Part shown: in pieces, positions 16,879 to 25,166 of the stretch
Position numbering within the stretch: position 1 is the stretch's first letter
Layout of the letters: every line of letters begins with the position of its first letter
Notes under the pieces: model-generated
What the model was told of the DNA's origin: nothing
The model's input: only the letters and a program-made list of their open reading frames with translations
The model's database searches: none
Assembly (NCBI GenBank): GCA_035695825.1
Contig: DASRRH010000021.1
Span: 101,854-165,853 of the forward strand
Source of the DNA: JAKEFM01 sp035695825
GTDB taxonomy: Bacteria > Planctomycetota > UBA1135 > JAKEFM01
DNA: 64,000 bases
Direction: 5' to 3'
Position numbers and translations under genes: made by a program

Positions 16879-16985
16879 AGCCGATGGGCGTCCCGTTCCG
16901 GATCACGGTCCCACTCACGGGGCGTCCCTTCTTCAGTGCCGCCGACGTGGACACGGCCTCCCAGATCTCGGCCATCCAACGGGCC
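16871..16985 (+). pseudogene. Fragment of an N-acetylmuramoyl-L-alanine amidase gene
   Basis: AVKPMGVPFRITVPLTGRPF and ASQISAIQR match AAKPMVVPRRITVHHTGRLS and ASEILGIQR of the complete amidase at 17963. The metal-binding HHTG has become PLTG, so the piece is inactive even apart from its length. Confidence 0.75.
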
Positions 16986-16994
16986 TCGTCCGCC

Positions 16995-17176
16995 GGACGC
17001 GGCGCGAGCACGAGGGGGCGGCGCCTGTGGCGAGAGGGGAGACGTCGGAGGAGATCGCCGCGGCGCTCGGGGGGAGCGCGCGGACGGTCGAGGGGCACCG
17101 GCGGGCGATCCCCCGGAAGATGGAGGTCTCCCCGGCGGCCGCCCTCGCCCGGCTCCTCTCCGGAGTCGCCGCGTAG
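16995..17176 (+). pseudogene. FixJ-type regulator fragment (HTH region)
   Basis: Reads RREHEGAAPVARGETSEEIA, GGSARTVEGHRRAIPRKMEV and ALARLLSGVAA with a stop, the C-terminal 58 residues of the FixJ-type regulators. It is fused behind an amidase fragment and ends in upstream module F. Confidence 0.8.
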
Positions 17177-17242
17177 ATCCACGTACGCGTGATTACGCGC
17201 GTACTTCTGCGCATTGTGGGCCGGCTGGCGGGACCGTACCTA
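17174..17242 (+). promoter_or_regulatory. Upstream module F (dyad kept, box degraded)
   Basis: The sixth copy. GTACGCG (17183) and CGCGTAC (17198) flank 8 bases, as in module E. The downstream block is only partly conserved (TTGTGGGCCGGCTGGCGGGACC, CCTAG). CCGTGCAAGAGATGATCACGG after it resembles the sequence after modules B and D. Confidence 0.4.
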
Positions 17243-17962
17243 GCCGCCCCCGTGCAAGAGATGATCACGGTGAAACTCGAAGGCGCGCCGGTCCCGGGAC
17301 GGGGCGGAGCCCTCCGGAATCGAAGGCAGGGCGCGCGGGCTTGAACGAGCGCTCCCTCGCCATGCTGTGTTCCCCGCCCCCGGGCTCGTCCGGGAAGGGG
17401 GACCGGTGCGCCCGTCCAATCCAGGGCGATGGTCGACGTCCTTCCGCTCCGCCGGGCCGTTGTGTTTTCTCCGCCCGGTGGGCGGTTTTCGAGATCGTTC
17501 GCGAGAGGGGGCCGTCGTCCCCGGAGATTCCTCTTCCTACCACGCACTCTGCCACGATGGCCCCCCTCTTTCCCCTCCCTCGGCGACCTCGACCGCCTGC
17601 GAGTCGACTCCTCGGGCAGCGTCCGTGGACTCGTGGAGACGGCACGCACGGGAGGATTGCCGCAAACAGGACTTCCGAGAGATCGACCGAGGTCCGACCG
17701 ACCGTGCGCGGCGGTCGGTGCTCGAGTCTCCCCCGAAACCGAGATTCCAAAAAGCCTAGTGGGATGGGCACTCACAGGAGGGAGCCCGGCCGATGGTCGC
17801 GAGGTCGTGTCCAGGGCGGGCTTCGATCCTTGGAGATGATTTCGACGGCGACGTCCTCGAGTGAATGCCCCTGAAAGAAGACCCAGACCGAGTCGCGAAG
17901 GAGCCCGAGGCCCATTCCAGGTCGCCGATGGCGCGCGGCAGTCCAAGGGAGGAGGTCTTGCC
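17243..17962. other. 720-base stretch without a recognisable gene
   Basis: No open frame has both a start signal and recognisable protein. It lies between the degraded module F and the amidase gene and may be further decayed DNA. Confidence 0.3.
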
Positions 17963-18691
17963 GTGCGTGCCGTGACGCTCATCCTCGCGATGCCGGTCGC
18001 CCCGCTCGCGTGCAACCGAGGGGCCCTCCGGACGGAGGAGGCCGGGAAGGCCTCCGCGTCCGCTCCGGAGCCAGCCGTGGGACCGCAGCCGCTCTCGCGA
18101 GGAGCGTGGAACGCGGCCCCCCCGCGCGCCGCCGCGAAGCCGATGGTCGTTCCGCGCCGGATCACGGTCCATCACACGGGGCGTCTCTCCTCCAAAGTGG
18201 CCGGCGCGGCCGCGGCCTCCGAGATCCTGGGCATCCAGCGCCACCACCAGGATCGAGCCCGATGGACCGACATCGCCTACCACTTCCTCATCGATCGAGC
18301 CGGGCGGCTTTGGGAGGGACGGCCCCTCTCCTCGCAGGGCGCACACGCCGGCAGCGACGCCGCCAACCGCGGAAACATCGGGGTCTGCCTCCTCGGGAAC
18401 TTCGAGGTCCAGCGCCCCACCCCCGAGCAGACGGAGGCACTCCGCAGGCTGCTCCGCCAGCTCGAGGATCTCTACCGGATCGACCCGGAGAGCGTGTTCG
18501 CGCACCGCGAAGTGCGCGCGGCCTACGGCCTCGGATTCACGGAGTGTCCCGGCCGACACCTGCAGAGCCTCGTGGATGAGGTCCGCCGCGCCGACGCGCG
18601 AGTTCCTCGGGGATCGGCGGACCGAGTCGTCGCGGACCTCCGACATCCCCTCGAGCTACGCCAGGTCGGGGGCCTCCCCCGGAGCCGCTAG
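17963..18691 (+). CDS. N-acetylmuramoyl-L-alanine amidase (PGRP/amidase_2 type), exported
   Basis: A 242-residue enzyme expected to cut the bond between muramic acid and the peptide stem of peptidoglycan. The zinc and catalytic positions are visible: His70/His71 in ITVHHTG, IAYHFLIDRAGRLWEGR, GNIGVCLLGNF, and the HREV...TECPG pair near the end. The GTG at 17963 has GGAGG seven bases upstream and gives a short hydrophobic leader ending in PLACNRG, a signal peptide or weak lipobox, so it acts outside the cytoplasm. The last 30 residues after SLVDEVRRAD are Arg-rich and unlike the family, so the original C-terminus may have been altered. A fragment of a second copy lies at 16871. Confidence 0.87.
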   Translation: MRAVTLILAMPVAPLACNRGALRTEEAGKASASAPEPAVGPQPLSRGAWNAAPPRAAAKPMVVPRRITVHHTGRLSSKVAGAAAASEILGIQRHHQDRARWTDIAYHFLIDRAGRLWEGRPLSSQGAHAGSDAANRGNIGVCLLGNFEVQRPTPEQTEALRRLLRQLEDLYRIDPESVFAHREVRAAYGLGFTECPGRHLQSLVDEVRRADARVPRGSADRVVADLRHPLELRQVGGLPRSR

Positions 18692-18840
18692 GAACTGCCC
18701 CAGATTCGTGTTGAAGAGGGCTGCCGGGCCCGGACGACCGCGGGAGTCACGGCCGGATCGCTCGTTCGACCCCCATGCCCCTCCCATCTCGAGAGGCCGT
18801 GGGCTGTTCGTGACTGAAATCGACACGGAACCGTGGCCGT

Positions 18841-18930
18841 CCCGTCTACCTCCAGGGCCTCGTGCTCGACGCCGCCGGTCCGAACGGAGCCTTCACGCTC
18901 TCGAACGCCCTCGCGGTGACGATCCTCCAG
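18841..18930 (+). pseudogene. C-terminal fragment of a secreted protein
   Basis: Thirty codons read VYLQGLVLDAAGPNGAF and TLSNALAVTILQ, the end of the C-terminal module found in the large secreted proteins of this window. There is no start, no stop directly behind it and no body. The 18692-18840 stretch before it has no gene. Confidence 0.6.
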
Positions 18931-18957
18931 CGCGGAAGGCCGCTGCGGTTCCGCGCC

Positions 18958-21900
18958 TCACCTCGCCGCCGGCGGCTTGTAGACGGGCGCCTTCCTCGGC
19001 GGGCTCTTCCCGAGCGCTCCGATCGCGAGCTCGACCGCCTTTTCGAGCTGCGGGTCGCGGCCGGCGAGGATCTCCTTCGGCCGCTCGACGACCTCGACGT
19101 CCGGGCTCACCCCCTCGTTCTCGACGACCCAGTTCCCCTCGGTGTCCATGATCCCGAAGGAGGCGGCCGTCACGCTCCCCCCGTCCATGAGAGGGGGATA
19201 GCCCGAGATCCCGACGAGGCCGCCCCACGTCCGCGTCCCGACGAGGGGGCCGAGCCCCATCTTCTTGAAGAGGTAGGGCATCGCGTCCCCCCCGGACCCC
19301 GCCGCCTCGTTGACGACCATGACCTTGGGCCCCTCGATCGTCCCGAAGGGAGAGCGCGCGAGCCACTCCTCGCGGTTCATCCAGTAGCAGAGGACCCGGC
19401 GGTTCAGGACGGAGACCACGTAGTCGGCGAGCATCCCGCCGTGATTGAACCGCTCGTCGAGGACGAGCCCCTCCTTGCCGAGCTGGCTGTAGAAGTCGCG
19501 GTCGAAGGAGGCCATCCCCTGCATCCCGGTGTCGGGCATGTACACGTACGCCAACCGGCCGCCCGACAGCTCCTCGACGCGCCTGCGGTTCGCCTCGACC
19601 CACGCGCGCTTGCGGAGGGGCTGGTCGTCGGCGAGCGGGACGACGTTCGTCGTCCGCGGGCTCGATCCGTCCGGGTTCTCCGACAGCGTCAGCTCCGTCT
19701 GGCGGTTCGCCGTGTGGACGAAGGCGCGCTCGAGGTTCTCCTCCCCGGTCACCGGGACTCCGTTCACCGCGATCAGGTGGTCCCCCACGCGGGCGTCGAC
19801 GCCGGGCTCGGTGAGGGGGGCACGGAGCCCCGGGTTCCAGTTCTGTCCCGCGAAGATCCGGGCGATCCGGTGCCGGCCGTTCTCGACGGCGAAGTCGGCC
19901 CCGAGCAGGCCGACGGCCGCCTCCCTCGGCACGTCGGGCATCTGCCCGCCGCTCACGTACTCGTGGCCGCAGCAGAGCTCCCCGATCATCTCCGCGACGA
20001 GCACGTTCAGGTCGGACCGGTGCCGCACGTGGGGGAGGAACGCGCTCCAGCGCTCCCACATCCTCGGCCAGTCGACGTGGTGCATGTTGCGGTCGTAGAA
20101 GTAATCCCGCTCGATCCGCCACGCCTCGCGGAGGATCTCCGGCCACTCCGCGTCGGGGTCGACGCGGACCTTCACCGCGTCGACTGCCAGCGCTTTCTTC
20201 TCCTTGATTCCCGGATCCGCAGCGGCGTCGGCGAGGAACCACCCCTCCCGGGTCCGAAGGAGCAGGGTCTTCCCGTCCGCGGAAAGCTCGTACTCGGCGA
20301 TTCCCTTGGCGACCTCCTTCGCCTTGCGCTTCTTGAACTCGAAGGCCCGGAGGGCCGTCCCGATCTGCGGCCCCTCCCCCTCCTCCCCCGCGTCCTCCTC
20401 CGCCGTGGCGAGGAAGTAGAGCGCCTTCCTCCCGCACTGGAGCGAGCCGTAGTCCCCCTCGGGGAGCGGGAGGGCGAGGACTCGCTGGTCGAGGCCCTCC
20501 GCGTCGACGACCGTCTTCGCGGGCTCCTTCTTCTTCTCCCGCGACTCGGCCCCGCGCTCCTTCTCCCGCCCCTCCTCCTTCCCCCCCTCCCCCTCCTTCT
20601 CCTTACTTCCCTTCTCGTCCCCCTCCTCGTCCTCCTTCTCCTCCCCCACCCCCTCGTCGCTCCGCGGCGCGATCGGGCTCTTCTCCCCCTTCTTCAAGAC
20701 GCAGACGTAGAGGCTCCCCCGTCCCGGCCGCGCCGCGGCGGCGCTCATGTCGAGGCCGAAGCGGTTCGGCCCGCTCGCGGTGGACGCTCGGAAGAAGAGG
20801 AACTTCCCGTCGCGCGAGAAGCAGGGGGAGTCGGCCGAGCCGAAGGCGTCGGTCACCGCGCGCACCTTCCCCGTCGCGACCTCGAAGAGCGCCACCCGGT
20901 CGTAGGTCGTCGAGGCGTCCCGCTGTTCGAAGGCGATCCAGGCCGAGTCGCCCGACCAGACCCCGGCCGGGCGCACGACCCCGAGCGAGCCCTGCGTCCG
21001 CCAGACCTCGGTCACCTCCCCGGAATCCAGCGTCACGTAGGCCAGCCGGTTCGTCTTGTCGCTGAAGAGGATCCTCTTCCCGTCGGGGCTCCACTTCGGG
21101 TCGTGGTAGAAGCCGCCCCCCTTGAGGTCGTAGGACTTCGCTTCCTCTTTCCCGAGATGGTCGCGGACGAGAAGCCGGTACTCCCCCGACGCGTCCGAGA
21201 ACCAGGCGATCCTCGTGCCGTCGGGGGACCAGGCCGGGTCGCGGTCGTGGCTGCCGGGGGAGTTCGTCAGGTTGCGCGAATCGCCGTACTCCCTCGGGAC
21301 CGTCACGACCTCGCCCCGCGCCTCGAACACCGCGCGCTTCCCGTTCGGCGCCACCGAGGCCTTCCGGACGAAGCCCTTCGCCTCCTGCCAGCGCGGGCGG
21401 CCCTCGAGCCCGTCGCTCGGGCAGAGGATCGAGAGCCGCGCCGACTCCTTCTTCTTGGGGTCGTAGAGGTGGATCGCGCCCCCCCGTTCGAAGGCGATCG
21501 CCCCTCCCCCCGCCGACATGTTCCGGACGCCGAAGTCGCGGAACTCGGTCACCTTCGTCGCTTCCTTCGTCCCGGGACGGAACTTCCAGACGTTCATCAC
21601 GCCGTCGCGGTCGGAGGCGAAGTAGACCTCTCCCTCGAGCCAGCAGGGGAAGGTGTCCGAGGCGATCACGTGGGGGACCTCCTCGACCTCCTTCGTCGAT
21701 CGGTCGAAGATCCAGACCGGCGTCGTCCGCCCCCCGCGGTAGCGCTTCCACGTCCGGAACGCGTCGGGGACGGGGGTGTACGCGATCCGGTTCGCATCGG
21801 CCGAGAACGACGCGCGGAACGCCTTCGGCACCTCGAGGAGCTCCTCGGGGCCGCCGTCGATCGAGACGAGATAGAGCCGGTCGACCTCGGGGCCCCCGAG

Positions 21901-22326
21901 CCGGCGGCTCGCGAAGAGGACCCGCTTCCCGTCGGGGTGCCAGCCGAGGACGCGGTCCGGGAGCGGATGCCAGGTGAGCCTCTTCGGCGTCCCGCCGCTC
22001 GTCGGCAGGACGTAGACGTCGGCGTTCCCCTCGTACTGGCCCGTGAACGCGACGAGCGCTCCGTCGGGCGAGAGCCGCGGGCTCGACTCGTTCCCCGCGT
22101 GGCTCGTCAGCCGCTGCGCCGTCCCGCCGCCCCGGCCGACGATCCAGACGTCGTTCGCGTAGACGAAGGCCACCCTCTCGGCGGAAGCGGTCGGATCCTG
22201 GAGGAGGAGGGTCTCGGAGGCCGTGGAGGCGGGCGAGGCCTGCGCCTCGCTCGTCGGAACGGCGCAGGCGGTGAGGAGGAGGAGGAGGGGGGACACGGGG
22301 CGCAGGGGGACGGGAAGGCGTGACAT
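18958..22326 (-). CDS. Tricorn-like protease, lipoprotein (S41 family)
   Basis: An 1122-residue exported protease. The leader ends in a lipobox (LLLLLTAC), so it is probably membrane-anchored outside the cytoplasm. An N-terminal half of WD/PD40 propeller repeats (SPRLSPDGALVAFTG, DPAWSPDGTRIAWFSD, DPKWSPDGKRILFSD) is followed by the tricorn core domain (REAWRIERDYFYDRNMHHVD), the CCGHEYVSGG histidine, a PDZ domain (VGDHLIAVNGVPVTGEENL) and the S41 active-site region (FNHGGMLADYV, NEAAGSGGDAMPY). Tricorn proteases cut peptides into di- to tetrapeptides. A run of about 50 mostly Glu, Lys, Gly and Asp residues (20525-20690) interrupts the middle. The ATG at 22326 has GAGG upstream. It diverges from the secreted protein at 22496. 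Confidence 0.92.
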   Translation of the reverse strand: MSRLPVPLRPVSPLLLLLTACAVPTSEAQASPASTASETLLLQDPTASAERVAFVYANDVWIVGRGGGTAQRLTSHAGNESSPRLSPDGALVAFTGQYEGNADVYVLPTSGGTPKRLTWHPLPDRVLGWHPDGKRVLFASRRLGGPEVDRLYLVSIDGGPEELLEVPKAFRASFSADANRIAYTPVPDAFRTWKRYRGGRTTPVWIFDRSTKEVEEVPHVIASDTFPCWLEGEVYFASDRDGVMNVWKFRPGTKEATKVTEFRDFGVRNMSAGGGAIAFERGGAIHLYDPKKKESARLSILCPSDGLEGRPRWQEAKGFVRKASVAPNGKRAVFEARGEVVTVPREYGDSRNLTNSPGSHDRDPAWSPDGTRIAWFSDASGEYRLLVRDHLGKEEAKSYDLKGGGFYHDPKWSPDGKRILFSDKTNRLAYVTLDSGEVTEVWRTQGSLGVVRPAGVWSGDSAWIAFEQRDASTTYDRVALFEVATGKVRAVTDAFGSADSPCFSRDGKFLFFRASTASGPNRFGLDMSAAAARPGRGSLYVCVLKKGEKSPIAPRSDEGVGEEKEDEEGDEKGSKEKEGEGGKEEGREKERGAESREKKKEPAKTVVDAEGLDQRVLALPLPEGDYGSLQCGRKALYFLATAEEDAGEEGEGPQIGTALRAFEFKKRKAKEVAKGIAEYELSADGKTLLLRTREGWFLADAAADPGIKEKKALAVDAVKVRVDPDAEWPEILREAWRIERDYFYDRNMHHVDWPRMWERWSAFLPHVRHRSDLNVLVAEMIGELCCGHEYVSGGQMPDVPREAAVGLLGADFAVENGRHRIARIFAGQNWNPGLRAPLTEPGVDARVGDHLIAVNGVPVTGEENLERAFVHTANRQTELTLSENPDGSSPRTTNVVPLADDQPLRKRAWVEANRRRVEELSGGRLAYVYMPDTGMQGMASFDRDFYSQLGKEGLVLDERFNHGGMLADYVVSVLNRRVLCYWMNREEWLARSPFGTIEGPKVMVVNEAAGSGGDAMPYLFKKMGLGPLVGTRTWGGLVGISGYPPLMDGGSVTAASFGIMDTEGNWVVENEGVSPDVEVVERPKEILAGRDPQLEKAVELAIGALGKSPPRKAPVYKPPAAR

Positions 22327-22495
22327 TCCGGGTGCCTCGGGATTCCGGCGGCGGGGCGGGAACTTTAACGCCGAGGGGCGGCGGCCTTGACGGTTCCGAA
22401 GGAGGGGGGATAGCGTCCAGGCTGCACGCGGGTCCGCGACGCGACCCGCCCGGAAGCCGAAGGGCATTCCCTGCGTCCGCCCGAGAGGTGATGGA

Positions 22496-24382
22496 ATGAG
22501 TCGGAGAGACCTCGCGCTCCTCTTGTCCTTTGGCCCGCTGGCACCTCCGGCCCTCGCCCAGTTGACCCCTTGCACGGCCGGCGCCCCGGTGAACTCCTAT
22601 TCGGTCTGCCCCATCGCGGCCGGGTTCACTTCGATCCTGTCGGACGCCGCGACCGTGACGATCTCCTTCGGGAACTGCGCGGACAACGCGCAGGTCTCGG
22701 CGTCGGGGATCTCGATCCCCTTCGCCTTCTCCTACTTCGGCTCGTCGGTGAACTCCGTCCGCCCGAGCACGAACGGCCAGATGAAGCTCGGCTCGGGAGG
22801 GTCGGGGGACTCCGCCGCGAACCAGGTCCTCCCCAGCTCGTCCTCGCCCAACGGCGTCGTGGCCCCCTTCTGGGACGACCTCAAGACGGGCCCCTCCGGC
22901 GATCCCTCGACGGTCGCCTACCTCCCGACCGCCGCCTCCATGGTCGTCGAGTGGAACAACATGAAGTTCTCCGCGGCCGGCGAGACGGGGGGCTCCCCGG
23001 GCCGGAACGGGAGCGTCACGTTCCAGGCCGCGCTCTTCCCGAACGGGGAGATCGAGTTCCGCTACGGACCCTACACGCCTCCCGACACGACCGCCTGCCC
23101 CCCGTATCCGGCCGACGCTTGCGGCTCCGCCTCGGCCTTCCCGCAGTCGGGCCCGAGCGCGACGATCGGCCTCGAGAACACGGGGGGGACGGTCGGGGTC
23201 GACGGGACGGGCTACGGCGCGGCGAATCCCGCTCCGCCCCGCCACAACCTCCGCTTCACTCCCGCGACGATCACCCCCGTCACGGTGACCTACACGGTGA
23301 CGCCGACGGGGACGCCCCCCTTCGCGTCGATCCAAGGTCTCCCGGGAACCCTCGCCATGCTGCCGAGCCCGGGGTTCAACGACCCCGCTGCGTGCCCGCC
23401 CTGCCCGGACAACGCGGGCTGGATGCGCCAGCCGACCGCGGGCGCCGGCTCCGCGGCGAGCGGGGCCGGAGCCCTTCCCTGGCCCTTCACCCTCTTCGGG
23501 GGGGTCGCCCGCAACTTCAATCTCAACTCGAACGGCATCCTCGTCCTCGGAGACCCGGTCGCAAGGGATTACGAGTCGAACGCCTCCCCGTCGAGCAGCG
23601 GCGTCCCCAACTTCTACGTCGCCCCGTTCTGGGACGACCTCGAGGCGAAGGGGACCTCCTTCCTCGGCGCGCGCGCCGGGAGCCAGGCCCCGTTCCGGAT
23701 CCTCACGTTCGAGTGGAAGGACATGGGGCTCTTCTCCGGCACCTCGGGCGACTGCGCGGCGAGCAGCGACAGCGTCAGCATGCAGGCCGTCCTCCTCGAG
23801 CTCTCGGACAACATCGAGATCCGGTACAACCCCTCGAGCGTCGTCGGCGCCGGGTTCTCCGCCACGGCGGCGGTCGAGTCCGCCTCGGGGACTTCCTCGG
23901 TGGCGATCCTTCCCGGCTCGTCCAACGTCGCCCTCCCCTCGAGCAACGTCCTCCTCGACCCCTGCGACTGCGGCACCGTCCGACACATCGGCCTCGGCTG
24001 CCCGGGGACGGGGGGGATCGTCCCGAGGATCGGGACGACGGGGGTGGCCCCCGTCCTCGGAGCGGCGAGCTTCGGGTTGACGATCACGGACGCGCTCGGC
24101 GGGGCCCCCGCGACGTTCGTCGTCGGCGTGGGCCCGACTCCCCCCGGCGGGATCGTCGTCCTCCCTCCCTGCACGCTGTGGGGCTTCGGGATCCTGACGG
24201 CCGGGGGCGGGCTCACGACCCCCGGCCCGCCCGGCTCCGGAACCCGCTGCGTGATCGCGCCGATCCCGTCGGACCCCTCGCTCTCCTGCGGGACGCTCAC
24301 CCTCCAGGCTTCCGTCGTCGACCTCGGCGCCGCGAGCGGCCTCGTCGCGTTCACCGAGGCGCTCCTGATCACGATCCTCTAG
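22496..24382 (+). CDS. Large secreted protein with two WDDL domains
   Basis: A 628-residue exported protein; the signal peptide ends at about residue 21 (PPALAQ). Two similar domains follow. Each carries PFAFSYFGSSVNS- or PFTLFGGVARNFN-like strands, a NGQMKLG or NGILVLG turn and a VAPFWDDL motif, a pattern seen in nidogen-like extracellular domains. Both have a central block measuring deviation from a point (FRYGP, IRYNPSS). The last 130 residues are the shared C-terminal module (GLGCPGTGGIVPRIGTTG to EALLITIL). Cys pairs are frequent, consistent with disulfides outside the cell. AGAGGTG precedes the ATG. It is probably a cell-surface or matrix protein; ligand unknown. Confidence 0.85.
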   Translation: MSRRDLALLLSFGPLAPPALAQLTPCTAGAPVNSYSVCPIAAGFTSILSDAATVTISFGNCADNAQVSASGISIPFAFSYFGSSVNSVRPSTNGQMKLGSGGSGDSAANQVLPSSSSPNGVVAPFWDDLKTGPSGDPSTVAYLPTAASMVVEWNNMKFSAAGETGGSPGRNGSVTFQAALFPNGEIEFRYGPYTPPDTTACPPYPADACGSASAFPQSGPSATIGLENTGGTVGVDGTGYGAANPAPPRHNLRFTPATITPVTVTYTVTPTGTPPFASIQGLPGTLAMLPSPGFNDPAACPPCPDNAGWMRQPTAGAGSAASGAGALPWPFTLFGGVARNFNLNSNGILVLGDPVARDYESNASPSSSGVPNFYVAPFWDDLEAKGTSFLGARAGSQAPFRILTFEWKDMGLFSGTSGDCAASSDSVSMQAVLLELSDNIEIRYNPSSVVGAGFSATAAVESASGTSSVAILPGSSNVALPSSNVLLDPCDCGTVRHIGLGCPGTGGIVPRIGTTGVAPVLGAASFGLTITDALGGAPATFVVGVGPTPPGGIVVLPPCTLWGFGILTAGGGLTTPGPPGSGTRCVIAPIPSDPSLSCGTLTLQASVVDLGAASGLVAFTEALLITIL

Positions 24383-24608
24383 GGTTTCGGGAACCGCCCG
24401 AGGCCGTCTCCTCCGTCCCTTCCGGAACGGGCGGAGCGGCGCGAGGAACGCGTGCTTCCCTCCCGCCGAGGGCGTGGGAGAGGACCGCTCGTCGGAGAAC
24501 GGTCGCGACCGAGGGGCCTTTCATCGCCGCCGCGGGGAGTGTATGGGCTTCTTCTCCCCTCGGGCATCCACGCTCGGGGTCTCCGCGCCGCGGGGGGCAG
24601 GCCACGGA

Positions 24609-25130
24609 ATGCGCAAGGTCGTCTACTACGTCGCGACGAGCGCAGACGGCTTCATCGCCCGCCCGGACGGCGACGTCGCATGGCTCGACCGCCCCCAACC
24701 CTCCGGCGGATACGGGATGGTGGCCTTCTACCGCTCGGTCGACACCGTCCTCCTCGGGCGCAAGACCCACGAGGTCGGGCGCCGAATGGGCCAGGAGTCC
24801 TACGCGGGGAAGAGGAACGTCGTCTTCTCCCGGCGCAGCCGCAAGGGGAGCCCGGGCGTCGAGTTCGTCCGCGAGGACCCCGGCGCCTTCGTCCGGACAC
24901 TGCGGGGCGCCGCGGGGAAGGACATCTGGCTCGTCGGCGGCGGCGCCCTCGCGGGGGCGCTCCTCGACGCGGCGCAGGTGGACGAGATCGTCGTCCACGT
25001 CGTCCCGATCCTGATCGGCGAGGGGATCCCCCTCTTCGCGCCTCGACGCCGGTCGGCTTCGCTCCGGCTGGTCTCGAGCCGGCCGTTCCCCGACGGCGTC
25101 GTCCGCAAGCGCTATTCGGTCTCCCGCTGA
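24609..25130 (+). CDS. Dihydrofolate reductase / RibD C-terminal family protein
   Basis: A 173-residue single-domain protein with the fold of dihydrofolate reductase and the reductase half of RibD. MRKVVYYVATSADGFIARPD is the usual N-terminus, and TVLLGRKTHEV, KNVVFSRR-like and KDIWLVGGGALAGALL (NADPH loop) follow, with IVVHVVPILIGEGIPLF near the end. Such stand-alone homologs reduce unidentified small substrates with NADPH; riboflavin synthesis is not implied, as no rib genes are nearby. The frame is open upstream to 24474, but the family N-terminus starts at 24609 and no better ribosome binding site was seen. Confidence 0.85.
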   Translation: MRKVVYYVATSADGFIARPDGDVAWLDRPQPSGGYGMVAFYRSVDTVLLGRKTHEVGRRMGQESYAGKRNVVFSRRSRKGSPGVEFVREDPGAFVRTLRGAAGKDIWLVGGGALAGALLDAAQVDEIVVHVVPILIGEGIPLFAPRRRSASLRLVSSRPFPDGVVRKRYSVSR

Positions 25131-25166
25131 GGGCGCCGTGCCGCCCCGCTTCCCGGAGGAAGGACC

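Noticed and set aside
17265..17771. 168-codon open frame on the minus strand upstream of the amidase
   Set aside because: Arg/Pro/Gly-rich, no start signal, no recognisable family and no codon bias in its favour.
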